The notes under the pieces are model-generated. The model was given only the letters and a program-made list of their open reading frames with translations, searched no databases and was not told the origin of the DNA. From Sphingomonas mali NBRC 15500 (GTDB lineage: Bacteria > Pseudomonadota > Alphaproteobacteria > Sphingomonadales > Sphingomonadaceae), in NCBI RefSeq assembly GCF_001598415.1, contig NZ_BCYX01000004.1, positions 1 through 64,000 on the forward strand: a stretch of 64,000 nt of DNA, read 5' to 3'. The translations under genes and the position numbers were made by a program. Shown in pieces: positions 37,513-46,424 of the stretch (within the stretch, counting starts at the first letter, position 1; every line of letters begins with the position of its first letter).

Positions 37513-38057
37513 GCTTCCGGCACCAACAGCGTATCTCCGGGTAGAACCCGCGCATCACTGCCGGCGCGAGCGCGGTACGAAACGTTCTTCCGCGTTCGGA
37601 CGAGTTCCGTATCGCGCTTGTTCGCGCGGAATGTATATCCGCCCGCGATCGAGACGGCGGTCAGTACCGTCATGCCGGGAACATAGGGATACTGACCGGG
37701 CCGCTGCACCTCGCCCAGGATGTAGAAGGGCCGAAATTTCTGCACTTGGACGCTGACGCTTGCGCGCGGGGCCAGATCGCGCGTTCGCAAGGCACCGCTG
37801 ATCGCCTCTTCCAGATCGGCGGTCGACAGCCCCTCGACGTCCATCGATGAAAGCATCGGCAGCGAAATCGTGCCGGCATCGCTGACGGTATAGGCATTGG
37901 TGATCTGGTCGAAGCCATAGACGACGATCCGCAATTCGTCGCCCGGCCCGAGATGATATGTCTGATCGGCGACGGACTGCACCGGTGGCAAGTTTGAGAC
38001 GCTACCGGCGCACGCACCGAGCAATAGGAACGCTGCGGCCAAAACCCGTCGAGACAT
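37503..38057 (-). CDS. Short polysaccharide export (OPX/Wza-type) lipoprotein
   Basis: 184 residues. A lipoprotein signal has LGAC (Cys16). The polysaccharide-export domain follows (YHLGPGDELRIVVYG, then LPMLSSMDVEGLSTADLEEAI and PRASVSVQVQ). A single SLBB-like segment comes next (FYILGEVQRPGQYPYVPGMTVLTAVSIAGGYTF, about 110-142). It is half the length of E. coli Wza and lacks the C-terminal amphipathic helix that crosses the outer membrane, consistent with use of the separate barrel encoded next. AGGGGGA lies 6 nt before ATG 38057. Confidence 0.93.
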   Translation of the reverse strand: MSRRVLAAAFLLLGACAGSVSNLPPVQSVADQTYHLGPGDELRIVVYGFDQITNAYTVSDAGTISLPMLSSMDVEGLSTADLEEAISGALRTRDLAPRASVSVQVQKFRPFYILGEVQRPGQYPYVPGMTVLTAVSIAGGYTFRANKRDTELVRTRKNVSYRARAGSDARVLPGDTLLVPEAWF

Positions 38058-38105
38058 CGATCGTCCCCCTGATAATCCTCCAAGATACGACGCAGATTAC
38101 GCGAT

Positions 38106-39422
38106 TTATTGCAGGGCGGGCTGGTCCATTCGGGTCGGTGGAACGTCCAAAAGAGGTATGCCGCGGCGGCGCATTCGCGCTTGGGACGTGAGGAGAAGCG
38201 CCGTGGTCGCGAACAGCGGAACGACCCAGCTGCGCGAATACATATGGGGGGCAGCGATCGAGAAAATGAGGAACGAGGTGAAAACAGCCAATCCGAGCCC
38301 GGCCGTGAGCCGATCGCGCACGATCATCCGGATCGCCAGCGCGGCAGGAACAAGGATCATCGCGATCCAGCCCAACATCGCCATCAAGCCACCTTCCGCC
38401 CAAAGCAGCAGGAAAATGTTGTGCACGGGCGCGTGCGCGCGGCTGACGGCTCGATATTGATCGGCCCCGATTCCGACGACGCTGGTCTCGTCTATGATCG
38501 TCCAGGCTTCTTTGACCAGATCCAACCTGCCCGAGTAGGTGCCCGCCTGACTTAGATCCTGATTTTGCAATGCCCCGACGACGCGCTTTTCAAAAGCGGT
38601 GGGAAGCGCGACGCCGGACGCGATCAGGGCGCCACCGATCGCGACGAGCGCCACGATCAATCGTATCGACCGGGCGCTCCCGCTGACCAGGAAAAACAAT
38701 CCGACACTCGCGACCGTGGCCGAAAAACCCGTGAACGAACCGGTAAACAGCAATGCAACGAGCAGGATGGCAAGCGATCCGACGGCATAGACCATGCCGA
38801 TGTGACGCCGGCGCTGGAGATAGAAAATCAGCGGAACGGTCATCGTAATGACCGCCGCGTTCCAGTTCGCGTCAGCCATGAAGGCACCAAGCCGGTGTTC
38901 GCCGGTTATGAACTCGGGGCCAAAGCGCTTTGCCGCCTCATACGAACCGCTCAAGCGGTAATAGACGCTGATACCGAACAATTCCATGACCACGACACCG
39001 GCCAAGGCCGCCTTGGCCTGGCGGATCGCCATTTCCCGCGTCACGGCATTCATCAGCATCGGAACCAGCGCGAACGCGAAGGCATATTGCACCGCGACGA
39101 TAATCCATCGCGTTGGATCCCCATTGACGACACTGCCGATCAGGAGGCCGGTCAGGAGCATGGCCAGCCCGAGAAACCAGATCGGCGTGAAATCGCCCAG
39201 CGGCCGAATGGTCATGCGCCGGCTGGCCAGAAAGATCAGCGCCCCTAAACAGAAAAGCACATCGCTGGCCGTAAACAGAATGTCGGACATCACGCGCCAG
39301 GTGGTGTAAGGCGCCAGAAATACCGCGGCGAGCAAGACCTTTTCGCCGAGCGCGCCATACGCGCGGCCGGTCGATGGCTGCGCGCCGGCGAGATAAACCG
39401 GCATGGCAGGTAATGCCGTCAT
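38106..39422 (-). CDS. O-antigen ligase/polymerase family membrane protein (Wzy-like)
   Basis: 438 residues with about 11 membrane segments. A large periplasmic loop contains RLDLVKEAWTIIDETSVVGIGADQYR and HAPVHNIFLLLWAEGG, the pattern of the Wzy_C/O-antigen ligase family. In this setting, with a flippase, OPX protein and Wzc-like protein in the same locus, the polymerase role is more likely than a ligase role. ATG 39422 overlaps the sulfotransferase stop by 4 nt. A slightly longer reading to 39449 is less likely. Confidence 0.87.
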   Translation of the reverse strand: MTALPAMPVYLAGAQPSTGRAYGALGEKVLLAAVFLAPYTTWRVMSDILFTASDVLFCLGALIFLASRRMTIRPLGDFTPIWFLGLAMLLTGLLIGSVVNGDPTRWIIVAVQYAFAFALVPMLMNAVTREMAIRQAKAALAGVVVMELFGISVYYRLSGSYEAAKRFGPEFITGEHRLGAFMADANWNAAVITMTVPLIFYLQRRRHIGMVYAVGSLAILLVALLFTGSFTGFSATVASVGLFFLVSGSARSIRLIVALVAIGGALIASGVALPTAFEKRVVGALQNQDLSQAGTYSGRLDLVKEAWTIIDETSVVGIGADQYRAVSRAHAPVHNIFLLLWAEGGLMAMLGWIAMILVPAALAIRMIVRDRLTAGLGLAVFTSFLIFSIAAPHMYSRSWVVPLFATTALLLTSQARMRRRGIPLLDVPPTRMDQPALQ

Positions 39423-40258
39423 GGAACCGGACGCGCAGCGTCGCTCCAAGCACTCAAATCCCGATCGAGAATGCGCCCGAGCTGGGCGACATCGTCCGCA
39501 TAATAGTCGTTCAGTCGCATCCGCAGGTCGCTGCTCAGACGCGGATAGTCGACCGAGCGCGCAAAAATCCGCCGCGTGGCTTCGAACGCCGGATTGCCGC
39601 GCAGCGGCGCGACCAGGTTCTTGATCGGTTGCGGCAGGCGTCGCAGCGCCAACGGCACCAGTGGCGCCTCGCTGTCGTTACTGCGCCGCCGCACGCGCTC
39701 GGCATCGATCGTCGGCGGCAGCCGCAATACGCCGCACACGTCGGCCAGCACCCGTTCGGGATCCGCGCGAATATCGTCATAGAGAATGATTTTCAGTCGA
39801 TCGGCGGGAAAGTGATCACGCCACCGGGCAATATGCCGAGCATAGAGTCCGTTTTCCAGGAAGCGCGGAACCGCCGACCTCGTGTCGAGATATCGCTCGA
39901 CATCGCCGCCGACCTGGCCGCGTCGATAGAGCATGCAATAGTCCGAATAAGCGCGATCGACCGGATTGCGGAGCTGCGCGATCAGCATCGCGTCGGGCAA
40001 GAGTGCCGCGGCACGGGCGGGAGCCTCGCTCTCCGCAAGATAGTCGGCGGATTTCTCGCCGATCAACTGGTCGGACCGCGCGTCCGCAAATAATGACGCG
40101 TACCAGCTCACGCCACGGTCATAGTCGCGGCTGAAATAATGCGGCTCGGGTCCCGGCATGAAGACGTCGTCGCGGGCGCGCAATTGATCGGCGATCCAGG
40201 TCGTCGCCGCCTTCACCGCACCGATGATCAGGAATTGCGGAAGCGGCCGCTGTGTCAT
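39419..40258 (-). CDS. Sulfotransferase (heparan N-/O-sulfotransferase-like)
   Basis: 279 residues. The PAPS 5'-phosphosulfate loop appears as FLIIGAVKAATTWI (10-22; the GxxKxGTT loop with Ala for Gly). GEKSADYL and the 3'-phosphate motif QLRNPVDRAYSDY match the NDST/HS3ST-like bacterial group. It is translationally coupled to the Wzy-like gene, so it is firmly part of the polysaccharide operon. The two sulfotransferases in this window belong to different subtypes and probably act on different positions or acceptors. Confidence 0.88.
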   Translation of the reverse strand: MTQRPLPQFLIIGAVKAATTWIADQLRARDDVFMPGPEPHYFSRDYDRGVSWYASLFADARSDQLIGEKSADYLAESEAPARAAALLPDAMLIAQLRNPVDRAYSDYCMLYRRGQVGGDVERYLDTRSAVPRFLENGLYARHIARWRDHFPADRLKIILYDDIRADPERVLADVCGVLRLPPTIDAERVRRRSNDSEAPLVPLALRRLPQPIKNLVAPLRGNPAFEATRRIFARSVDYPRLSSDLRMRLNDYYADDVAQLGRILDRDLSAWSDAARPVP

Positions 40259-40270
40259 GCCTATCCCCGG

Positions 40271-41530
40271 TTAGTCACTAGCTTTCGACAGGACTGACTC
40301 GACGGTTCGCGCCATTCGCTCGACATCGGCGACGTCCAGTGTCTGGTCGCAAGGTAGCATCAGGCTTGTCTCCCCCAGCATCTTCGAAACGGGCAGCCGC
40401 GCCAGAGGGGCAGACGAAGTACCGACAAAGGCCTGTTCCCGATAGATTTCAGGGCAAATCCCGCTCCCGGCGGGAATGCCCCTGGCGATCAGCTCGGTCA
40501 GGATACGATCACGAGACCATCCCGGCCGAAGGAGATCGGGCCGGACGAAGGCGTAATATTTGTAATAAGCGTGGACGATCGGAGCCGGCGGCAAGACGGT
40601 ACGGATCGCCGGCGATGCGGCAAGATGACGATTGAGGATCGTTGCATTGCGGTTCCTGTCGGCGACCCACCGATCCAGCTTGCCAAGCTGCTGCAGACCG
40701 ATTGCCGCTTGCATCTCCGTCATACGGTAGTTGCTGCCGACCGATTTATGGAGCCATCGGAATTGCCCATTGTTGGGTTGCGCCGGTTCCTGTGCAGGCG
40801 TCTTGCCGTGGTCCTTGAACGCCCAGGCGCATTGCCAGGCTTCACTGTCGCGAAGAAGCAGCAACCCACCCTCCCCGCCAGTCGATATGATCTTGTCGGT
40901 GCAAAAGGAGAAAGCGGCCGCCGCGCCGAAACTGCCGACAGGATGACCATCCCATGTCGCGCCGTGCGCCTGAGCACAGTCCTCAATTACCAAAATTCCG
41001 AGGGCATCGGCGAGAGTCATGATCTCGTCCATCGGCGCCGGCCAACCGGCCAGATGCACGACGATGATCGCGCGCGTCCGCGGCGTAAATGCCGCTGCGA
41101 TCGTGGACGCATTCAGGGTCTGGCTGTCGGGATCGACATCGGCGAAGATCGGCGTGGCACCGACCGTCACCACACAGCTCGCACTAGCGACGAAACTGCG
41201 CGCGGGAACGATCACGTCGTCACCCGGCCCCAATCCCAAGGCCCGCAAAGCCAGTTCAAGCGCCAGCGTACCATTGGCGACCGCGATGCCATGGGGGCGC
41301 TCGCAACGCGCGGCAAAGGCCGCCTCGAAGGCCCTGCATCGCTCGCCATGATGCAGCGCGTTGACCCGGCCGGAGCGAAGAACCTCGGCAACTTCCGCAA
41401 TCTCATCCTCGGCATAGGTCGGCCAGCTCGAACGGATCGGCCCTGCCCGGCTTGGCGTCGGCACTACCGCTGCGAGATGCCGCACATTGGGCTCGGCGGA
41501 GGTCACCATTTTCGTGCTGCTGGTCGGCAA
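40271..41530 (-). CDS. DegT/DnrJ/EryC1-family sugar aminotransferase
   Basis: PLP-dependent aminotransferase of 419 residues. The PLP-binding Lys213 lies in FCTDKIISTGGEGG. VANGTLALELALRALGLGPGD, VPARSFVASA, HLAGWPAPMD and IEDCAQAHGA follow the family order. It lies next to a FlaA1/CapD-type dehydratase, so it probably aminates C4 of a UDP-4-keto-6-deoxy-HexNAc. TTG 41530 is chosen because AGGAGG sits 5 nt before it; the first ATG, at 41509, has no ribosome binding site. Confidence 0.9.
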   Translation of the reverse strand: MPTSSTKMVTSAEPNVRHLAAVVPTPSRAGPIRSSWPTYAEDEIAEVAEVLRSGRVNALHHGERCRAFEAAFAARCERPHGIAVANGTLALELALRALGLGPGDDVIVPARSFVASASCVVTVGATPIFADVDPDSQTLNASTIAAAFTPRTRAIIVVHLAGWPAPMDEIMTLADALGILVIEDCAQAHGATWDGHPVGSFGAAAAFSFCTDKIISTGGEGGLLLLRDSEAWQCAWAFKDHGKTPAQEPAQPNNGQFRWLHKSVGSNYRMTEMQAAIGLQQLGKLDRWVADRNRNATILNRHLAASPAIRTVLPPAPIVHAYYKYYAFVRPDLLRPGWSRDRILTELIARGIPAGSGICPEIYREQAFVGTSSAPLARLPVSKMLGETSLMLPCDQTLDVADVERMARTVESVLSKASD

Positions 41531-41535
41531 GCGGG

Positions 41536-41541
41536 CCTCCT
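41536..41541 (-). promoter_or_regulatory. Ribosome binding site AGGAGG selecting TTG 41530
   Basis: Read on the minus strand, AGGAGG is followed by 5 nt and TTG. It fixes the aminotransferase start 7 codons upstream of the first ATG. Confidence 0.65.
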
Positions 41542-41546
41542 GCTGA

Positions 41547-43529
41547 TTAGCTGAGTTGAGCCACCAGCCGCGGCGGTGCGACCTGGGGTTCCCTGTGACG
41601 CCGGGCCGGCTCCGCTTCACGCGACAACAGGGACGAGGCGATGGTGCGGCAGGCTTTGTCGTCCCCGTGGCCGGCGGCTTCTTCGAGCTGGTCGAACGCG
41701 CGCTGCAGAATGGTTTGGGGAACGACGTGCGAGACCGCTTCGAAAACGCCCGGCATACCCGACGGAAGCTGCTCTTCCCTGCTGTCGAACAATTCCTCGA
41801 AGAGCTTTTCACCCGGGCGGAGCCCGACGATCTCGATCCCGACGTCAAGGTCCGGCTCGAGGCCGGCGAGGCGGATCATGCGCCGCGCGACATCCATCAC
41901 GCGGACCGGCGCGCCCATGTCCAGCACATAGATCCGACCGCGGTTTTCCTCGTCGAGCAGGCCGCGCGCGGCGCTGTGGAGCACCAATTGGACGGCCTCA
42001 TGCACCGTCATGAAGAAGCGCTCGATGTCCTTGTGGGTCACGGTCAACGGTCCGCCCCGACTGAGCTGGCGCTGGAATAGCGGGATGAGCGAGCCACTCG
42101 ACCCCAGCACATTGCCGAACCGGACCGTCATGAATCGCGGCGCGTCATCCAGGTCGGCACCGGCCAGGTCCAAAGCCTGGCAATAGAGTTCGCCCAGGCG
42201 CTTGGTCACGCCCATGAAACCGACCGGATTGACCGCCTTGTCGGTCGAAACCTGCACCATCGCGCGCGCACCGTAACGCCTGACCGCGTCGGCCACGTTG
42301 CGAGTACCGAGGACGTTCGTCTGCACACCGGCCGTCGGGTGTTTCTCGACCAGCGGCACATGCTTCAGCGCCGCGGCGTGGAACACCAGTTCGGGACGAT
42401 GCTCCGCAAACACCCGCATCAGTTGCTGGCGCTGCCGGATCGAGCACAGCACCGGCGTGCGCGGCACGCCCGGGTGGTTCTCGCACATCTCGAGGTCGAT
42501 CTCGTAGAGGTTGAACTCGCACGCATCGAGGAGGATCAGGCGATCGGGCCCGAAGGCGGCGATCTGCCTGACGAGTTCGCGCCCGATCGTGCCGCCGGCC
42601 CCCGTCACCAACACGCGGCGTCCGGCGATCGCTGCTTCCACTGCCTTGGTGTCGAGCCCAACCTGGGGCCGGCCGAGCAACTCGGCGATGTCGATGAAGC
42701 GCAGATCGAGCTTTTCGCTCGAGGTCGGATTGTAGGCGGTCAGGCCGGGGAGATAGGCGACGTCGAGGTTCAGGCCTTGCGCCTCGGCCGCAATACCGAC
42801 CGTCGCGCTCCCTCGCAGTTGATCGGGATGGGTCGCGAACAACAGACATTGGGGCCGCTGGTCGGCAGCCTCAAGCCGCTCGACGACCTGGCTCAGCTCA
42901 CATGTCGAGCCGAGGATCGGGACGCCCCGCACCTGCATCGGCCCACGTGCGCCTACGGTGTCGAGAATGCCGATCGGCTCGAGACCCGTGTCGCCTTCAT
43001 GTTCGATATAGCGCAGCAGCCGCTCGACGCGGTCGCTGCACCCGACGAGCAGCACCTTGCGCGATCGCGGCAACAGGATCGGTCGTGGCGGATTGACGCT
43101 ACCGCTCAGATATTCCGCAACGAGCCGACGAAGCACGCGGACGCCACCCATAGCCGTGACCTGGACAAGCCACAGGATCGCGGGGATCGACCGCGGCATC
43201 CATGAGAGATGATCGGTCAGGACCAACAGCAGGAGATAAAAGATAATCGCGAGCGTCGTGCCCTTGGCAATCTCCACGACGTCATCAACCGACACAAAGC
43301 GCCATAGTCGACGATGGGTTTTCATCGCTCCGAATGTCGCCATCGAGATGACGAGAAACAGCGGCACGGCCATCGGGAATTCCTGGAGAATCTCCCCGGC
43401 GCGCTCACTTCCAACGCGGAGGACCAGCGCGATCGCGACACTGGACGAGGATATAAGCGCATCGATCGAACAAGTAACGACGGTATGCCGAGAAGGAATT
43501 ATCTGAGTAAACCCGGCATGATTTACCAT
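41547..43529 (-). CDS. Membrane-bound nucleotide-sugar 4,6-dehydratase (FlaA1/WbpM/CapD family)
   Basis: 660 residues. Four N-terminal membrane segments are followed by a CoA-binding-like domain (KVLLVGCSDRVERLL, about 165) and an SDR domain starting at VLVTGAGGTIGREL (about 310). The active-site segment is VSTDKAVNPVGFMGVTK, with Met where most SDRs have Tyr (the Ser-Met-Lys set of UDP-GlcNAc 4,6- dehydratases). GLRPGEKLFEELF is typical near the C-terminus. ATG 43529 follows GGTGGAG by 6-7 nt; GTG 43541 is an alternative. It likely makes UDP-4-keto-6-deoxy-GlcNAc for the aminotransferase. Confidence 0.93.
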   Translation of the reverse strand: MVNHAGFTQIIPSRHTVVTCSIDALISSSSVAIALVLRVGSERAGEILQEFPMAVPLFLVISMATFGAMKTHRRLWRFVSVDDVVEIAKGTTLAIIFYLLLLVLTDHLSWMPRSIPAILWLVQVTAMGGVRVLRRLVAEYLSGSVNPPRPILLPRSRKVLLVGCSDRVERLLRYIEHEGDTGLEPIGILDTVGARGPMQVRGVPILGSTCELSQVVERLEAADQRPQCLLFATHPDQLRGSATVGIAAEAQGLNLDVAYLPGLTAYNPTSSEKLDLRFIDIAELLGRPQVGLDTKAVEAAIAGRRVLVTGAGGTIGRELVRQIAAFGPDRLILLDACEFNLYEIDLEMCENHPGVPRTPVLCSIRQRQQLMRVFAEHRPELVFHAAALKHVPLVEKHPTAGVQTNVLGTRNVADAVRRYGARAMVQVSTDKAVNPVGFMGVTKRLGELYCQALDLAGADLDDAPRFMTVRFGNVLGSSGSLIPLFQRQLSRGGPLTVTHKDIERFFMTVHEAVQLVLHSAARGLLDEENRGRIYVLDMGAPVRVMDVARRMIRLAGLEPDLDVGIEIVGLRPGEKLFEELFDSREEQLPSGMPGVFEAVSHVVPQTILQRAFDQLEEAAGHGDDKACRTIASSLLSREAEPARRHREPQVAPPRLVAQLS

Positions 43530-43911
43530 AATAATCTCCACCCGTTGGACGATCTACAATGCAAACAAAGACATAATCACGCTTCGTTGGCATCGCTGAT
43601 GCGAGGATCGCATATGTTATCTTCCCGCTGATTCCGCACCTTAAGCGCGATAGAATCATAGGGAAGTCGAGCAGACGGTTCTGACCTTTTGGACAACCAA
43701 TCAGTCGATTCGGGTGGTCCTCCAGCCCAAGATCCCCGCAATGGATTAACTATTGCGTGGTGGAGACACACTCACGCCGATTTTGGGCACGCGGTGGCAC
43801 TTGCGCATACCCCAAAAGGAGATGACCGGATTAGCAAGCCCGTCGTGACCCATGCCCCGCGTAGATTTCCGCCTTCCGGCTGAGTCCGGGAACGCCAGGG
43901 GCACGGTAGGC
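43530..43911. other. Divergent promoter region of the two main polysaccharide runs
   Basis: About 380 bp between the minus-strand dehydratase run and the plus-strand glycosyltransferase run; notably AT-rich near 43540-43660. It holds a TTGGACAA-type sequence (43687-43704) like one before the regulator at 53084. No gene is supportable here. Confidence 0.5.
43687..43704 (+). promoter_or_regulatory. Possible operator half-site (TTGGACAA...ATCAG)
   Basis: TTTTGGACAACCAATCAG shares TTGGACAA and ATCAG with the site at 52821-52835 in front of the LuxR-type regulator gene. It could be a binding site of that regulator in the divergent promoter region. It is a two-site similarity only. Confidence 0.3.
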
Positions 43912-45192
43912 ATGAGCACAACAGCGGTTCCAACGGCCGACGAGCGGGAAGAAGCGGCGCCGAGTCCGGCATCCGAGCCGCGCGGTCCAGCTACCAGCGA
44001 AGCGCTCGGCGCTACCGGTCATCCGATCTCGACCGCCGACCAAGCCCGCGAACGAACGGTCATATGTTTCCCGTTCGCCGGCGGCATCATCGGCGGAAGC
44101 CATGTTTCCGCTATAGAATTGATCCGCTCGCTCGATCGCACCCGATATGAACCGCTGGTTCTCGTGCATCGCGACGAAGGGCCGCTCAGCGAGTTGCTTC
44201 GAGCAAAGGGCATAAACGCCGAGCTCGCCCCGATCGACGCGCTGTCCGGAAGCGGCCTTTCGGCAATGGCGAAGATGCTTCGGCACGGCTCCCGGCTGGT
44301 TCGGAGCGCCACCGCGTTCCTGCGCGATCGGCACGTGCAGATCGTCCATACCAATGAAGGTCCGATGCACGCTACCTGGACGCTGCCCGCGCATTTCGCC
44401 GGCGCGCGCCATATCTGGCACCACCGCGGCAACCCTCGCGCGACCGGGTTGCGTTATGTAGCGCCATTCCTCGCACACCGGGTGATTTGCGTCTCACGGT
44501 TCGCCACCCCGGCGCCCGGTTTTCTCTCCGCGAACCGGAAAAGCTCGGTGGTGTTCAGCCCGTTCGATACAACGAACACCGCCATCGACCGGCAGGCCGC
44601 GCGCGCAACCGTGATCGACGCGCTCGATGTTCCCGCGGAGGCGTTGATCCTGACCTTTATCGGCCACTTCGCAAAGCGGAAGCGGCCGCTCGTATTCGTC
44701 GACACGATTGCGGCGCTGCGGGAGGCCGATCCGACACGGCCGATCGTCGGGTTGATGTTCGGCGAAGAATTCGAGCCGGGCCAGCAAGCGCTGCTCGAGC
44801 AGCGTATCGACCGGTTGGGCCTGAAGAATATTGTACGTCTGATGGGGTTCCGGCACCCGATCGAGTCCTGGCTAGCCGGCAGCGACATGCTGGTCGTGCC
44901 GGCAGTCGACGAGCCATTCGGCAGGACCCTGATCGAAGCCATGCTGCTGGGAACGCCCGTCATCGCGGCGGCGTCGGGGGGCAATCTCGAGGCGATCCGG
45001 GACTTCGAAACCGGCGTCCTGGTGCCGCCGGATCAACCGTCGGAATTTGCGCGGCAGGTGGGACGGCTGATGGTCGATACGGCGCTCGCCCGGTCGATCG
45101 CAGCGCGTGCGCAGACCGAGTCGCGCGCCAGTTTCGGCATCGATCGCCATGTCTGGGCGATCAGCGAGATCTACCGAGAGAGTCTGGCATGA
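43912..45192 (+). CDS. GT4-type glycosyltransferase (paralogue of the one at 18976)
   Basis: 426 residues. A 35-residue polar N-terminal stretch precedes the GT-B core: VICFPFAGGIIGGSHVSAIE, HTNEGPMHATWTLP, HHRGNPRATGLRYVAPFLAHRV, FIGHFAKRKRPLVFVD and DEPFGRTLIEAML. The blocks match the gene at 18976 one for one. Both act presumably on related acceptors. The start is ATG 43912 with a weak AGGGG site; ATG 43852 is possible. It opens the plus-strand run, with overlapping start/stop signals to the next gene. Confidence 0.87.
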   Translation: MSTTAVPTADEREEAAPSPASEPRGPATSEALGATGHPISTADQARERTVICFPFAGGIIGGSHVSAIELIRSLDRTRYEPLVLVHRDEGPLSELLRAKGINAELAPIDALSGSGLSAMAKMLRHGSRLVRSATAFLRDRHVQIVHTNEGPMHATWTLPAHFAGARHIWHHRGNPRATGLRYVAPFLAHRVICVSRFATPAPGFLSANRKSSVVFSPFDTTNTAIDRQAARATVIDALDVPAEALILTFIGHFAKRKRPLVFVDTIAALREADPTRPIVGLMFGEEFEPGQQALLEQRIDRLGLKNIVRLMGFRHPIESWLAGSDMLVVPAVDEPFGRTLIEAMLLGTPVIAAASGGNLEAIRDFETGVLVPPDQPSEFARQVGRLMVDTALARSIAARAQTESRASFGIDRHVWAISEIYRESLA

Positions 45193-46424
45193 CGCCGAAG
45201 CCGATCCCCGCCAAGCGTCCGCCGGTCGCTATCGAGCATGTCACGACCAGCCTGGACATGGGCGGGGCGCAGGCGATGCTGGTGAAGCTCATTGAGGCCG
45301 GGGCCGGCAACGACCGCAACGATTCAAGCGTGCTGTCGCTGATGCGCCCCGGTGTCATGTTGCCCGCGCTGCGCGGCGCTGGATGCCCGGTCTATTCGCT
45401 CGACATGAAGCGAGGGATGGTTGGGCCAGCCGGACTGATCCGGTTGTTGCGCATTACTGCCAGGGTCAATCCCGATGTAATCCAGGGATGGATGTATCAT
45501 GGCAATCTTGCCGCGAGCGTCGCCGGATTCTTCCAGGGATCGCAGGTGCCGGTCGTCTGGAACGTGCGCCACTCGCTTAGCGACCCAGCACTGGAGACAC
45601 GGACGACCAGGCGCCTGCTTGCCCTCAGCGCGCGCATGTCGCGCTCCGCCGCCGCGATCATCTACAACTCCCAGGTAGCGGCGCGCGAGCACGAAGCCAT
45701 CGGTTTTGCCAGCGGTCGCGCGGCCTATATCCCCAACGGCTTCGACTGCGATTACTACAAACCCGATCGGAGCCGGCGGAGCTATTTGCGGAGTGTGTTC
45801 GGCATCTCCGACGAGCCCGTTGTCGTTGCCATGATAGCGCGTCTTCATCCCATGAAGGACCACGCCATGCTCGTCGATGCGGTTGCCGAAGCGCGTGGCG
45901 CGGGCGCCAATCTGCATTTGCTGATGGTTGGATCGGATCTCGACAAACCCCCGCCTGCGCTCGCGAAGCTCATCGCCGACCGCCTGCCGGCGGAGTGCGT
46001 GACACTGGCGGGCCAGCGCACCGACGTCGCGGATTGGCTCCCCGGCGTCGACATTGTCGCGCTGTCGTCGGCATGGGGAGAGGCATTTCCCAACATCCTT
46101 GGCGAGGCGATGGCTTGCGGGTTGCCATGCGTGGCAACCGATATTGGCGATTGCGCATCGATCCTGGGCGAGACTGGGCTGACCGTGCCCGCCCGCAGCG
46201 TCGACGCGATGGCGGCGGCCCTGGTTCGGATCGCGGCCCTCGGCGAAGCCGGACGGACCAGCATGGGCGCTGCTGCGCGGGAGCGAGTCCTCAGCCAGTT
46301 CGAGCTTCGCCAGGTCGCGTTGCAATATCGCCGCCTGTACGCCGCGGTGCTCGACCGCACCTTCGCCCCGACCACGGACTGGGGCGGGTCCGGCATGCGC
46401 GGTGCTGGGGCTCGGCCGGCATGA
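45189..46424 (+). CDS. GT4-family glycosyltransferase
   Basis: 411 residues of GT-B fold. IEHVTTSLDMGGAQAMLVKL is the usual acceptor-side start, with WMYHGNLAAS and NVRHS in the first domain. The donor domain has VVAMIARLHPMKDHAMLVDA and SSAWGEAFPNILGEAMACGLPCVATDIGD in place of the EGxxxxxxEAMA signature. The start ATG overlaps the previous stop (ATGA), as does its own stop with the next gene. The sugar donor is unknown. Confidence 0.9.
   Translation: MTPKPIPAKRPPVAIEHVTTSLDMGGAQAMLVKLIEAGAGNDRNDSSVLSLMRPGVMLPALRGAGCPVYSLDMKRGMVGPAGLIRLLRITARVNPDVIQGWMYHGNLAASVAGFFQGSQVPVVWNVRHSLSDPALETRTTRRLLALSARMSRSAAAIIYNSQVAAREHEAIGFASGRAAYIPNGFDCDYYKPDRSRRSYLRSVFGISDEPVVVAMIARLHPMKDHAMLVDAVAEARGAGANLHLLMVGSDLDKPPPALAKLIADRLPAECVTLAGQRTDVADWLPGVDIVALSSAWGEAFPNILGEAMACGLPCVATDIGDCASILGETGLTVPARSVDAMAAALVRIAALGEAGRTSMGAAARERVLSQFELRQVALQYRRLYAAVLDRTFAPTTDWGGSGMRGAGARPA

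Noticed and set aside
44487..45188. Upstream extension of the second GT4 gene
   Set aside because: It lies in another frame of the preceding glycosyltransferase; the ATGA overlap at 45189 is the natural start.
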